From positions 1-35,459 of the forward strand of contig CANRKU010000012.1 of NCBI GenBank assembly GCA_947631295.1: 35,459 bases of DNA. Reading direction: 5' to 3'. Position numbers and translations under genes: made by a program. The notes beneath the pieces were generated by a model that was not told the origin of the DNA, searched no databases, and saw only the letters and a program-made list of their open reading frames with translations. The DNA is from an uncultured Bacilli bacterium (GTDB lineage Bacteria > Bacillota_I > Bacilli_A > RF39 > UBA660). Shown here one piece after another: positions 21,944 through 31,531 of the stretch (position 1 is its first letter; every line of letters starts with the position of its first letter).

Positions 21944-23063
21944 ATGAATTATCTATAACTACTATTTTATCGATATATTTTCCGATATTTTTATCTAATT
22001 TTGTTATTTTAAGAATAGGATTTATAACGTATTTTTCTAATATAATATCTATAATTGAAAAGACAATAAAAATCAATAATGAACTGCATATTAAAACTAT
22101 AAGCAAATATGGTGATGTTGCAAATAATTGAGCATGTAATATTTCATTATACAATAATGTACCTTTATCTGTAATTGGAGTTATAAATAATAAGTTCTCA
22201 TGTAGCACATATACTCCCATGGTAGATTTTGCTATAATATTGATTATTCTATTATTGCTAATATCTAATTTTTTAAACATATACAGCATAAATATTCCAG
22301 CGAAAAGTATTAGAATATTAGAACAACTTCTTAGTCGATATACCCCCCCCAATAGTGAATCTAATTTCGTATAAGAACCAATATAATTGATTACTAAGCA
22401 TGATGAAATTATAATTGATATAGTTAGGAAAAATAAACTACAAGAATGTTTTTCAATAAAATTATTTTCTATTCTCTTTAAGTATGCAATCATAAAAAAT
22501 ATTGTAATAAATATGCTTATTTGACCACAAATTTCATCAAAAAATAAACAATATATTCTTATCAAAATTAATAGTACACATACTTTTTTTAAATTTTTAT
22601 TATTTAGACTATTTATTAATTTTTTTAAAATTGGAACAATTAATAAAAATATGCAATAACAGGTAATAAACCAATATTGTTTTAAATATAATGGTGTTGT
22701 AATTTCTTTAACTATTAATGTAGGATTAATCAAATTTGGTACAAAAATTATTGCTCCAATCAAAATTATAATTGAATAAATCCATGTTTTAAATGCAATT
22801 TTTACAAATTTTAAAGAATTTACAGGTTTATTAGAATCTACCATAAACCACGAAGTTATTGATATAAAACCTGCTACTCCTAATGATCCCCATATTCCAA
22901 ATACCATCATTGGAATAGTATTTTTATTAAAATGAGAAACAAGTATAGATGTAAATTCATGATTGGTATTTAAGTAAATTTTTTCGGCATAATGAGACAT
23001 TATAATTAATATCATACAAACTATTCGCATTATCTCAAAATTGCTTTTTCTTTTTATTTCCAT
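21942..23063 (-). CDS. Membrane acyltransferase (acyltransferase 3 family), with G8 tract
   Basis: A 373-residue integral membrane protein with about ten spans. The N-terminal FEIMRIVCMILIIMSHY carries the family His (His24) in the first span. It probably transfers an acetyl or other acyl group onto the capsule repeat unit or a lipid-linked glycan. The closest pattern is that of O-acetyltransferases in polysaccharide loci. Codons 238-241 contain eight consecutive G on the coding strand (plus strand C8 at 22343-22350); gain or loss of one base would give a stop within a few codons, so expression may be phase-variable. In this sequence the frame is open. It is the last intact gene of the contiguous operon, 30 bases after GT61. 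Confidence 0.85.
   Translation of the reverse strand: MEIKRKSNFEIMRIVCMILIIMSHYAEKIYLNTNHEFTSILVSHFNKNTIPMMVFGIWGSLGVAGFISITSWFMVDSNKPVNSLKFVKIAFKTWIYSIIILIGAIIFVPNLINPTLIVKEITTPLYLKQYWFITCYCIFLLIVPILKKLINSLNNKNLKKVCVLLILIRIYCLFFDEICGQISIFITIFFMIAYLKRIENNFIEKHSCSLFFLTISIIISSCLVINYIGSYTKLDSLLGGVYRLRSCSNILILFAGIFMLYMFKKLDISNNRIINIIAKSTMGVYVLHENLLFITPITDKGTLLYNEILHAQLFATSPYLLIVLICSSLLIFIVFSIIDIILEKYVINPILKITKLDKNIGKYIDKIVVIDNS
22343..22350 (-). repeat. G8 homopolymer in the acyltransferase gene
   Basis: Eight C on the plus strand, eight G on the coding strand, in frame. A 7-base tract gives TAA after three further codons; a 9-base tract gives TAA after eight codons. The frame is on at eight. 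Confidence 0.85.
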
Positions 23064-23093
23064 ACAATAGTCACTTCTTTCTACAAATTAAAA

Positions 23094-24281
23094 CTATGAA
23101 TATTTACTTAAGATTAATTTTATTTTTTTTCTTATTGGATGTAAATAATCACGAATTTTTCTACGAATATATAAAAACATGAATGTTATCCTATTCTTTA
23201 ATTCATATTTTTTTATATTATTTGGTATAAATAATTTTTCATTTTCACAATATTTTTTCATATTATCCGTTAATGTCATTAAAAATGGACCAACACCAAT
23301 ATTTTTCCCTTTATATTTTGGGCTATATATATCAATGTATGTTATGCTATTTTTTATAATATCAATAAAATACATTAAATTCTTATGAAATATTTCTGTC
23401 TTATTAAGAACTATTAAATTTATTGGATGTAAAGCAAAAATAATATTTAGTGGAATAGTACCATTTATGCACACTATAGTTTCACTTGTGTTTATGTAAT
23501 AAATCATTTCTGATAAAGATAATTTTTCGGGAATTAATATTTCATATCCATTTTTTTTAAATATATCTTCATAAATATTTTCACCAATTTCTTTTTTACA
23601 TGCTATATTAAAATGCGTTCTTGTAAAATATATCTTTTTATTATTAGAAGAAATATTAGTGTTCTTCAGCGCATTTTTTGTTACGGTTTTAAATATATTT
23701 TTGAATTCATTTGTATACCATTCGCCAGGTTTTGCTGATTGGTCTGGTATATATATACGATTAAATCTCATTGGTTTATTCACACGTATACATTTTTCTA
23801 TTTTTATTCCTAATAATTTTAAAAATTCTAAAAAATTTCCTGATATATCATTATCAGCAATGTATGCTATGTATATATCATTTAAATTTATGTCGCTATT
23901 TACAAACCATAATCTAGATACTTGATCAATTAAAAAATGACCAAAATGCTGCCCTATATGACCAATATATATTACATCTTTTTTTTCATTAATAATATCT
24001 CTTTTATTGAAATTATATATAGCTCCTTGTTTTAACCATCCACCATCATAAGCGGATTCATTAACAAACTCTAATACATCATTTAATACTCCACCACATC
24101 CTCCATTGGGAAAATCTTTATTTTCATTACTTGATTTATAGGGTAAGATTATTCCATTTTCTATTAATCTTATCTCTAATTTTTTATTTATTAAATGATT
24201 ATTCATTAAATATGCATGTGTTTCATTAATTATTTCCTTGGAATTCACATAATCTAAATTTATCTTTAATTCTTTTTTCAT
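23094..24281 (-). CDS. Glycosyltransferase family 61 (DUF563)
   Basis: A 395-residue cytoplasmic glycosyltransferase. The DUF563 blocks are visible: YIGHIGQHFGHFLIDQVSR (His108, His112, His115 region), the middle FNRIYIPDQSAKPGEWY, KKIYFTRTHFN, and a C-terminal ETIVCINGTIPLNIIFA. GT61 enzymes include xylosyl- and other transferases; the donor here is unknown. The C-terminal 60 residues are very basic (RRKIRDYLHPIRKKIKLIL) and may bind the membrane. The start overlaps the flippase stop by four bases (ATGA), with GGAG seven bases before the ATG. Confidence 0.85.
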   Translation of the reverse strand: MKKELKINLDYVNSKEIINETHAYLMNNHLINKKLEIRLIENGIILPYKSSNENKDFPNGGCGGVLNDVLEFVNESAYDGGWLKQGAIYNFNKRDIINEKKDVIYIGHIGQHFGHFLIDQVSRLWFVNSDINLNDIYIAYIADNDISGNFLEFLKLLGIKIEKCIRVNKPMRFNRIYIPDQSAKPGEWYTNEFKNIFKTVTKNALKNTNISSNNKKIYFTRTHFNIACKKEIGENIYEDIFKKNGYEILIPEKLSLSEMIYYINTSETIVCINGTIPLNIIFALHPINLIVLNKTEIFHKNLMYFIDIIKNSITYIDIYSPKYKGKNIGVGPFLMTLTDNMKKYCENEKLFIPNNIKKYELKNRITFMFLYIRRKIRDYLHPIRKKIKLILSKYS

Positions 24282-25735
24282 ATTATATTCTCCTTTTTCT
24301 TTTTTAATTTTTTTATTATAGATGAAAATAAATCTAAATAATATGTATTTTTAGTAATTTTCCAATAGGTATAACATAGTGTAGAAAAAATTATTGCCCC
24401 TAATATGATTTCAGATAACAATGTATAAATATGAATTCCTAAATAATTTCCATAAATTCTAATAATTATAAACATAATTATTCCAAATAGCACATATATG
24501 CTATTGCCCTTTAAATAATTTGTCATTTTTAACTCTTTCCTTACACCATACATTTGAAAAAATAATACAGAATATTCTGAAATTAATGTTGCAATTGCGG
24601 CTCCAATTGCCCCATATATTGGAATTAAAATTAAATTTACTATTAGATTGATAATAGCACCCATACCAGCTGAAAATAAATATTGTTTGTCCTTAGAAGC
24701 TGGGATTAAATATTGTTCTCTTATTTCTCTAGATAATAATGCTCCTGGCATAGCCATTGCCATAATAATAATTAAATTTGTACAATAGTCAAAATTACTT
24801 CCCCAAAAAATATTGGAAAATTCCTTTGATACTGCAGCAGTTCCAAATGCGAATGCGCTGGATAAAAGAACAATAATATTCGTTGATTTTTTCATTAATT
24901 CATCGAATTTATTAGTTTCTTTATTTTTTAAAATATTTGTCATTTTTGGCATTAGAACAATTGTTATTGAACATATAATTGTTCTAGCTATCAATGCTTT
25001 ATCAGCATTTTCATAAAAACCAACTTCAGATTTTGGTCTCATTATACCTAACATTACTTTATCCATATTAGCATATAAACTTTCAAGTAATACTGGTATA
25101 AATAAAATTAACATTCCTTTCCAATGACTAAATATTCCTGAAATTTTAATATTAGAATTATTAATCTTATTTTTGGCCATAATCCAAAAAATCCAACTAC
25201 CAAAAAAATTACATGAAACCATTAATATAAAATATTTTACAAGTGAGTTATCTCCTCTTACAAAAAAAATTATCAAAAAAAATGCAATTATTTTAAAAGC
25301 CATATCTCTTAAACTAACTTTTTTAAAATCTTCTAATCCAGTAAATAGCCAATTTATATTTATAATATTTCCTATATAAGAGAAAAGGGAAAGAAAAAAG
25401 TATATTTTATATTTTTTTGTAAATAATGAAAATATAAAATAAATTATTCCAATAATAAAGGATATAATTAAATGAAAATACCATATTTCCCAAAATACTT
25501 TACTCATATTATTTTTGTTATCCTTTGTTGCAGCTATTTCACGTATTCCATATTTATATACTCCCATATTTGCAAATAATATAAAATAACTTAATATTGT
25601 ATTAACATATGAGTAAATTCCTATGCCTTCTGGGCCAAGTTGCTTTGCTAACAATGGAGAAGTTATCAAGGGTAGTATCATTGATAACACTTGAAACATA
25701 GTTTGATACATAAAATTTTTTTTAATACTTGACAT
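24278..25735 (-). CDS. wzx: Wzx-type polysaccharide flippase
   Basis: A 485-residue membrane protein with about 12-14 hydrophobic spans, of the MOP/polysaccharide-transporter superfamily. The N terminus KNFMYQTMFQVLSMILPLITSPLLAKQLGPEGIGIYSY is typical of Wzx, with GPEGIGIYS after the first spans. It should flip the undecaprenyl-linked repeat unit to the outer face before Wzy joins the units. It lies beside the Wzy candidate and the transferases that would build the unit. AAGGTGA precedes the ATG. The C terminus is a Lys-rich cytoplasmic tail. Confidence 0.93.
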   Translation of the reverse strand: MSSIKKNFMYQTMFQVLSMILPLITSPLLAKQLGPEGIGIYSYVNTILSYFILFANMGVYKYGIREIAATKDNKNNMSKVFWEIWYFHLIISFIIGIIYFIFSLFTKKYKIYFFLSLFSYIGNIININWLFTGLEDFKKVSLRDMAFKIIAFFLIIFFVRGDNSLVKYFILMVSCNFFGSWIFWIMAKNKINNSNIKISGIFSHWKGMLILFIPVLLESLYANMDKVMLGIMRPKSEVGFYENADKALIARTIICSITIVLMPKMTNILKNKETNKFDELMKKSTNIIVLLSSAFAFGTAAVSKEFSNIFWGSNFDYCTNLIIIMAMAMPGALLSREIREQYLIPASKDKQYLFSAGMGAIINLIVNLILIPIYGAIGAAIATLISEYSVLFFQMYGVRKELKMTNYLKGNSIYVLFGIIMFIIIRIYGNYLGIHIYTLLSEIILGAIIFSTLCYTYWKITKNTYYLDLFSSIIKKLKKKKENII

Positions 25736-25747
25736 TAAAATTCACCT

Positions 25748-26800
25748 TTATTTTCTATACTTAATTTTAGCAAATTGTTTTACAATTAAATAACAATTAT
25801 TAATTGCCAGCATAATAATTAATCTTTTTTGTGGTTTTTCAAAGTGTAATAAATTATATTTTTTGGCAGTATTATAATATTTTTTATAATTATGATTTTT
25901 TATTATTTTTCTAAATCGTTCTTTTTTTACTTGTTCTTTTTCTTTATTTTCATGATGAAAAAAATCATATTTTATAAATAAAATAATATCATTTAATCTA
26001 TACAATGAATAATATGGTAAATATTTTTCAAATTGTAATTTGTTAATCCACTCTAATATAGATTTGTCTTGATTTATTATAATTTCTTCCATATTTGGTT
26101 TGTATTTATTTGTTGCAGATGTTTCATGGTAAAAAAAATTATGGTATAAAATATCTGGAATAAATTTTTTACTTTTTATATAACTATATATGTATAGCAT
26201 AAAAATCATATCTTCACCATAAGAAATATTTTCAGGAAAAAAAATATTATTTGTTTTTACTATTTCCATTTTTATTATTTTTGACCACACTGATCTAAAA
26301 TTATATTTGTATGGTAAAAATGGTTCAATTGAAGCAAAAGTAGATTTAATAATTTGAGAAATTTCAATATTATTTAATAAATTATTAGGAGATGCAATTT
26401 TAATATCAGCTATATTATTATTTTTAGCATCATCTGATTGATATTGACAAAAAATAATATCATAATTAAATTTTATGGTCTCAAAAATTTTTTCTATATA
26501 ATTACTCGATACAAAGTCATCTGCATCGACAAATGTAATATATTTTCCTGATGATTTTTTTATTCCTAAATTTCTTGCTGCTCCTACTCCTTTATTTTCC
26601 TCATAAAAACTTTTTATTTGTCTATATTTTGTGCAATAATCATTATATACATCTTTACTATTATCAGTAGAACCATCATCAATTATTATTACTTCACTTT
26701 GATCATTTAATTGATATGCAATACTTTTTAAACATCTTTCTAAATATTTTGAAGCATTATATACTGGAATTATTATAGTTAATAATATTTTATTTTTCAT
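25748..26800 (-). CDS. Glycosyltransferase family 2
   Basis: A 350-residue inverting glycosyltransferase. The GT-A domain is clear: TIIIPVYNASKYLERCL, VIIIDDGSTDNSKD, ENKGVGAARNLGI and the metal-binding FVDADDF. The C-terminal part is basic and helical with no membrane span. It transfers one sugar of the repeat unit on the cytoplasmic face. The frame can be read from a GTG at 26809, but the ATG at 26800 has AGTGAT at proper spacing. It lies between the Wzy and Wzx genes, 16 and 12 bases away. Confidence 0.92.
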   Translation of the reverse strand: MKNKILLTIIIPVYNASKYLERCLKSIAYQLNDQSEVIIIDDGSTDNSKDVYNDYCTKYRQIKSFYEENKGVGAARNLGIKKSSGKYITFVDADDFVSSNYIEKIFETIKFNYDIIFCQYQSDDAKNNNIADIKIASPNNLLNNIEISQIIKSTFASIEPFLPYKYNFRSVWSKIIKMEIVKTNNIFFPENISYGEDMIFMLYIYSYIKSKKFIPDILYHNFFYHETSATNKYKPNMEEIIINQDKSILEWINKLQFEKYLPYYSLYRLNDIILFIKYDFFHHENKEKEQVKKERFRKIIKNHNYKKYYNTAKKYNLLHFEKPQKRLIIMLAINNCYLIVKQFAKIKYRK

Positions 26801-26816
26801 GTTTATCACTTTACTT

Positions 26817-27977
26817 TCATAATCTTATTCTGATTCTTTTTTTCTTAGTATTTAAATATTCTAATTTTTTGTATTGAATACAACCAATAGTTATATATGC
26901 TATAATCCAGAAATATGTAATATCAAACCAATGTGATGTTAATAATTGTAATAAGCAGAAGGAAATAATAATTAAATTATACCAATTATCTTTTGCTATT
27001 TTTGTAAAATAATATATAGTAGCTATAACTGATAAAATTCCCATCTCAACATAAATCATTGGCAAGTCCATTTCCATACTTCTAAATAATACTGTTGAAG
27101 ACATAAATCCCGTGCTAACAAAGCTTCTTACAATATATCTCATAAAAAAGGAACGCCCCATAGTAAAAGTTTCTAAATTTATGCCTAAATATTTATATGC
27201 TAAGTCTTCTATATTTCCAAGCATTAACTGAATATATACGAAACTAATGATACTAAAACATATTATAAACATTGTAGAAACTACTTTTGGAACTTTTTTC
27301 CATTTTGAAATAATTCCTCCAAATAAAATTAAAAAAATTGCATAAATAACCATTATTCTTTTAAAAGTCATTATAGTAAAAATTACACTCAAATATGTAT
27401 ATAATTTGTTTTTTCTATAATAGCAAAAAAATAAACAAAAGGACATTGCAGCTGGGGAAAAATATGTTGATTCAAATGGCGAATGTGATGATAACAAATT
27501 AATCGTCCTTATATTAGCAAAAGAAATGTTATCTATACATGTAGTTACGTAAGCTATAAACATAATTATTAAAATTATTGCCATAAAATTGTATATATCT
27601 TTTAGAGGCATTATATTTAGTAAAACAAAAGCTACTAAAACTGGTATTAGGAGTTTTATCAATCCCATAGCTGTTTCAAATTCAAAACCATTATTTTTAA
27701 TCATAAAATAACCAGATAATAATCCAAAACAAACGGTAAGTTTAATTATATATTTAAATTCATCAAGAAATATAAACGTAAATTTTTCCTTTTTCTGAAT
27801 ACTGATTATTTCAAATATAAATACAACTACTATTAATAATAAGGTTATGTTTTTTGATAATGTTATAAATTTTATTCCTAGAAATTGTTCTCGACAATAG
27901 TTATCTATAGTTTGCAAAACAAATAGAAGAAAAAATAATAAATAATTTAATCTTCTAGTATATTTTCCTAATTTCAT
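26817..27977 (-). CDS. wzy: Wzy-like polysaccharide polymerase
   Basis: A 386-residue membrane protein with about ten or eleven spans and a larger loop near residues 265-300 (containing TMGRSFFMRYIVRSF). There is no strong sequence signature, which is usual for Wzy. The call rests on size, topology and position between the transferases and the flippase in a Wzx/Wzy-type locus; it is the only candidate in the window. It would join repeat units on the outer face. The ATG follows the previous stop codon directly (TAAATG). Confidence 0.75.
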   Translation of the reverse strand: MKLGKYTRRLNYLLFFLLFVLQTIDNYCREQFLGIKFITLSKNITLLLIVVVFIFEIISIQKKEKFTFIFLDEFKYIIKLTVCFGLLSGYFMIKNNGFEFETAMGLIKLLIPVLVAFVLLNIMPLKDIYNFMAIILIIMFIAYVTTCIDNISFANIRTINLLSSHSPFESTYFSPAAMSFCLFFCYYRKNKLYTYLSVIFTIMTFKRIMVIYAIFLILFGGIISKWKKVPKVVSTMFIICFSIISFVYIQLMLGNIEDLAYKYLGINLETFTMGRSFFMRYIVRSFVSTGFMSSTVLFRSMEMDLPMIYVEMGILSVIATIYYFTKIAKDNWYNLIIISFCLLQLLTSHWFDITYFWIIAYITIGCIQYKKLEYLNTKKKRIRIRL

Positions 27978-28916
27978 TTATAAATACTCCTCTACGATTT
28001 TTCCATATATAGTTTTTTCTCCATTAACTTCTTTCATCAATTTATGTTTATAACTTAGTTTATAAAATATTGTATTTTCATCTAATTTTTTAAAATTCCA
28101 ATTATTTGCAGAAGAATTTAAAATTTTAAATAATTCAAAAACATTAACATTATTCTTAGGAACAGAATTAATTTGATTGTAGCACTCTTCATCATGTTTA
28201 GCGATGTAATTTATTATATAGTCAAACATTATGTAATCAACTATTACATTGTGATTAATCCAATATTTGTAGTGATACTCTAACACTTTTTTAAATAACG
28301 AATTTTTCTTTCTTCCAAACATTAAAAATGTTGTCCATCTTCCATGTGATGGATCTTTTGTATTAATACCAAAATTACATGAATAAAAATTTTTTGTAAA
28401 TAAATCATTTGAAATTGGATGAGTCACATAAACTGTTGCGTCTAACCATAATCCACCATATAAGTATAATAAATTAAGTCTTATCATATCAGATAAATGT
28501 GTTCTACTTATATACCCCTTGTTAAACTTTTCAATTATAAAATCGGGAAGTTTAAAATAATCACAAAAATTTTTTTCTGTAATAACTATAACATTATGGT
28601 TATTACTATTTTTTCTTGCACTATTTATGCAGGTTTTGACAACCTCTGGTGCTTTTTCTTCACCCTGCCACCACATTATCCAAATAGGGTCTTTTGGAAC
28701 ATTTTTATTTGCAAATTCATACTCTTTTTCTAAACTGAATGTTGATTTGTTAAATTCTGTCTCTAAATATCTTTCAATATTGTTTTCATTATATTCATTT
28801 ATCTTCCAGGCCAATTTAGATTGACTTTTATAAAAAAGTCGCCTTATAAGTTTAGATAAGAATATTTTTAAATTTATATCTTGTATATATTCTATTGCTT
28901 TAAAAAATGAATTCAT
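27978..28916 (-). CDS. Capsular polysaccharide synthesis transferase (GT32/Caps_synth type)
   Basis: A 312-residue glycosyltransferase. The motif PIWIMWWQGEEKAPEVVKTC near residue 76 and the later RTHLSDMIRLNLLYLYGGLWLDATVYV block, with its metal-binding WLDA, are hallmarks of the DXD sugar-binding/Caps_synth group related to GT32. It should be a retaining transferase for one sugar of the repeat unit, cytoplasmic or membrane-associated. GAGGTGGAG precedes the ATG. It is followed directly by the polymerase gene. Confidence 0.88.
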   Translation of the reverse strand: MNSFFKAIEYIQDINLKIFLSKLIRRLFYKSQSKLAWKINEYNENNIERYLETEFNKSTFSLEKEYEFANKNVPKDPIWIMWWQGEEKAPEVVKTCINSARKNSNNHNVIVITEKNFCDYFKLPDFIIEKFNKGYISRTHLSDMIRLNLLYLYGGLWLDATVYVTHPISNDLFTKNFYSCNFGINTKDPSHGRWTTFLMFGRKKNSLFKKVLEYHYKYWINHNVIVDYIMFDYIINYIAKHDEECYNQINSVPKNNVNVFELFKILNSSANNWNFKKLDENTIFYKLSYKHKLMKEVNGEKTIYGKIVEEYL

Positions 28917-28942
28917 AACTCCACCTCATCTCTTTTATTATT

Positions 28943-29497
28943 TTATATTGAATTTTTACCTTCATTTGCGCCTATTACTTTTGCGGGATTTCCTGCTATT
29001 ATTACATTATCTGGAAAGGATTTTGTCACAACAGATCCAGCACCAATTATTACATTATTTCCTATTGTTATACCCCCAATTATTATTGCTCCTGCACCAA
29101 CTGTAACATTATCACCTATTATTGGAGTCTTATATTTTGAATGACCAATCGTAATATTATTTCTAATATTAAAATTTTCTCCAATTACTGCTCCTTGACC
29201 AATAACTATACCTCCATAATGATTAATAGTTACCCCCCCCCCTACTGAAATACGGTGACCAATTTGAATACCATATTTTACCTGTAATCTTCTATATTTT
29301 AATCTTTTCAAAATATATATTGGTTTTAACAATGGTTTTGTCTCTAACCATTTACATAATCTCATTGTATATGAAACCTTAAAGCCTGGAGTTTTTATAT
29401 ACCGAATAACAAAGTGTTTTAATTTTACTTGATCAAAAGCTAAGTTGGAATCATAAGCAGAGACATCTTTTTTGATTAATTCAATTAATTGTTTCAT
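28943..29497 (-). CDS. Serine acetyltransferase-like hexapeptide enzyme, with G10 tract
   Basis: A 184-residue left-handed beta-helix acetyltransferase. The helical N terminus (1-70) and the hexapeptide region (about 75-172: IQIGHRISVGGGVTINHYGG, IGENFNIRNNITIG, IGAGSVVTKSFPDN) are CysE-like, but such genes in polysaccharide loci usually O-acetylate sugars. Acetyl-CoA is the likely donor. Codons for Gly86-Gly88 form a G10 tract (plus-strand C10 at 29233-29242). Loss of one G gives an immediate TAA, and gain of one gives TAA three codons later, so the gene may switch on and off. The frame is open here. AGGTGAT precedes the ATG. Confidence 0.88.
   Translation of the reverse strand: MKQLIELIKKDVSAYDSNLAFDQVKLKHFVIRYIKTPGFKVSYTMRLCKWLETKPLLKPIYILKRLKYRRLQVKYGIQIGHRISVGGGVTINHYGGIVIGQGAVIGENFNIRNNITIGHSKYKTPIIGDNVTVGAGAIIIGGITIGNNVIIGAGSVVTKSFPDNVIIAGNPAKVIGANEGKNSI
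29233..29242 (-). repeat. G10 homopolymer in the hexapeptide acetyltransferase gene
   Basis: Ten C on the plus strand, ten G on the coding strand, reading GTA-GGG-GGG-GGG-GTA. At nine the next codon is TAA; at eleven a TAA follows after GGT-AAC-TAT. Confidence 0.9.
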
Positions 29498-29513
29498 ATC
29501 GAATCACCTAAAC

Positions 29514-30611
29514 TTACTTTTTTAAATTTTTTTCATATATATTGATATATAGATTTTCTAATGCTTTAGCATTTTCTTTTATTTGATATTTTTTTATAAT
29601 ATCCAAATGCTTATCATAATACAAGCTTCTATCATTAGTATTAATTTTTGTTTTTAATATAGCATTACTCCATACTGCTGGTTCACTCTCAATCGATAAC
29701 CACTTGATATCACCAAAATCTACTTCCCTAGTTACCTTTTCAGAAACGATGCAAGGAAGCCCAGACATTTGTGCTTCTAATAAGACTATTGGCATTCCTT
29801 CAAATCGTGAAGGTAAAGTAAAAATATCAATAGCTGAATACATTGCAAAGGCTTCGTTGGATTCTCCGTATAGTATAATTCTATCCTTATAAGGGTGATG
29901 AGATATTAATTCAGAAATTTTATCATAATATGGACCAGTACCAACAAATAAAAGTATAGCGTTATCACACTTAGAGGCAACATCTTTAAAGACGTCCAAT
30001 AAATATATTTGATTTTTTGGATAATTAATTCTACCGATGTGTCCAATGATTAAATTATTTTCTAAATTTAGTTTTTTACGAATTCTGTTTCTATCCTCTA
30101 TATTAAATTTAAATTTTTCAGTAATAAATCCATTTGGTATGACATAAAAATTATTTTTTCCATAAATCCATTCTCCTGCTTTAATTCCGCATGCAAATCT
30201 ATGTGTGCATAACATATTAAAGAAAGGAAGTAATATCTTATGTAACAACAAATGATCACATACTGTATTATGAACATGCATTATTCTAATCTTAATTTGA
30301 GCCATAAAACCAACAAATAACTCTATTGAAGAATTAGCACTATTTCCATGAACGTGTAATATATCAAATTTTTCTTTTTTTAATGCTTTATATAAGTTAA
30401 TACAATACTTAAATGTATTTTTATGACGACTTGGTAATGCTATTAATTTTATATCTAAATTATTGAATATTTTTTGATATGTAATGTCTATTGGCATACC
30501 AGCTAAAATTGTTATTTCAAATTTACTTAAATTGATGTTTTCACAATAATTTCTAATGACATTACTTATTCCATTTATACTTAAGCTATTTGTTAGAATC
30601 GCTATTTTCAT
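29514..30611 (-). CDS. Glycosyltransferase family 4
   Basis: A 365-residue GT-B enzyme. The N-terminal acceptor domain begins MKIAILTNSLSINGISNVI; HVHGNSANS, IPNGF, IGHIGRINYPKNQ, FVGTGPYYDKI and the E-x7-E motif in RFEGMPIVLLEAQ (donor phosphate and nucleotide contact) mark GT4. It is a retaining transferase that adds one sugar to the lipid-linked unit on the cytoplasmic side. Sequence gives no donor. It follows the SDR gene by 42 bases, one of the wider gaps in this operon, with GGAG upstream. Confidence 0.93.
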   Translation of the reverse strand: MKIAILTNSLSINGISNVIRNYCENINLSKFEITILAGMPIDITYQKIFNNLDIKLIALPSRHKNTFKYCINLYKALKKEKFDILHVHGNSANSSIELFVGFMAQIKIRIMHVHNTVCDHLLLHKILLPFFNMLCTHRFACGIKAGEWIYGKNNFYVIPNGFITEKFKFNIEDRNRIRKKLNLENNLIIGHIGRINYPKNQIYLLDVFKDVASKCDNAILLFVGTGPYYDKISELISHHPYKDRIILYGESNEAFAMYSAIDIFTLPSRFEGMPIVLLEAQMSGLPCIVSEKVTREVDFGDIKWLSIESEPAVWSNAILKTKINTNDRSLYYDKHLDIIKKYQIKENAKALENLYINIYEKNLKK

Positions 30612-30653
30612 TTTATTTATGTCTCCTATCTTGTATTGAACTCCAATTGTTTA

Positions 30654-31517
30654 TTATTCAATATCTTCATCCCAAAAAGGATTCAAATGATTACCTGCAT
30701 TACAATGAATTATTTCTCCTGAAATACATTTTGAAGCATCACTTAACAAAAAGCATGCTACTTCTGCTATTTCTTCAGGCAAAAAAATTCTATCTGATGC
30801 ACAATTTCTATAGAGATTACCATCTTTTGCATCAGCATAATCACTTGTCATGTCAGTTAAAGTTACACCTGGAGCTATTGCATTTATCCGTATTCCATTT
30901 TTATATTCTCTTCGTGATAGTGCTCTTGTTAATGAATTTAATGCAGCTTTAGTCATTCCATATGGAATATCGTAGCATTGATTTCCTGTTTCAGATGATA
31001 TAAACAACAGGCTAGCATCCACATTTTTTTCTTTTGATTTCATTTCTAAATATTCTTTTGCTAAAAAGTAATTGGCTTTAAAATTAGTATTAAATTGCAA
31101 ATCAAAACCATTTTCAGATACATTTTTATAAATATTTTCATGCAAAGATACACCTGCATTGCATACTAAGCAGTCAATTTTTCCCTTAAACATTTTCATG
31201 CATTTTTCTAAAAAACTTTTTGATTCAGAAATATTAATTACATCATAAACAACATAAGAACAATTAACTCCTAATTCTTTAGATGACTTTTTCAAAGTTT
31301 CTTCATTTCTACCAGAAACAATAACATTAGCACCTTCACTTATAAATTTTCTAGCCATATAATAGCCAAGTCCACGACTACCTCCTGTTATTACAATATT
31401 TTTTCCTTTCAAAATTTCATTATAATTGATTTGTGCAACATTTACTTCTACTCTCTTTTCTGGTTGAGAAGATAAAATAAACTTGGCAATTTTTCGAATG
31501 TGTTTTTTTATGCTCAT
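30654..31517 (-). CDS. Short-chain dehydrogenase/reductase of the MenD-like cassette
   Basis: A 287-residue SDR. The cofactor loop TGGSRGLG, NNAG-type block VCNAG, and catalytic Ser...YGMTK (Tyr and Lys four apart) are complete, with SGR after beta-2 suggesting NADP(H). About 30 extra N-terminal residues precede the fold. It is read directly after the MenD-like gene (14 bases), so it probably reduces or oxidises the product of that enzyme. I chose the ATG at 31517 because GGAG lies seven bases before it; the ATG at 31529 would place that GGAG inside the gene. The substrate is unknown. Confidence 0.88.
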   Translation of the reverse strand: MSIKKHIRKIAKFILSSQPEKRVEVNVAQINYNEILKGKNIVITGGSRGLGYYMARKFISEGANVIVSGRNEETLKKSSKELGVNCSYVVYDVINISESKSFLEKCMKMFKGKIDCLVCNAGVSLHENIYKNVSENGFDLQFNTNFKANYFLAKEYLEMKSKEKNVDASLLFISSETGNQCYDIPYGMTKAALNSLTRALSRREYKNGIRINAIAPGVTLTDMTSDYADAKDGNLYRNCASDRIFLPEEIAEVACFLLSDASKCISGEIIHCNAGNHLNPFWDEDIE

Positions 31518-31531
31518 GATAATCTCCATTT

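Noticed and set aside
30590-30952. Plus-strand open frame of 120 codons
   Set aside because: Antisense to the SDR gene, rich in Leu and His from low-complexity complement, no ribosome site.
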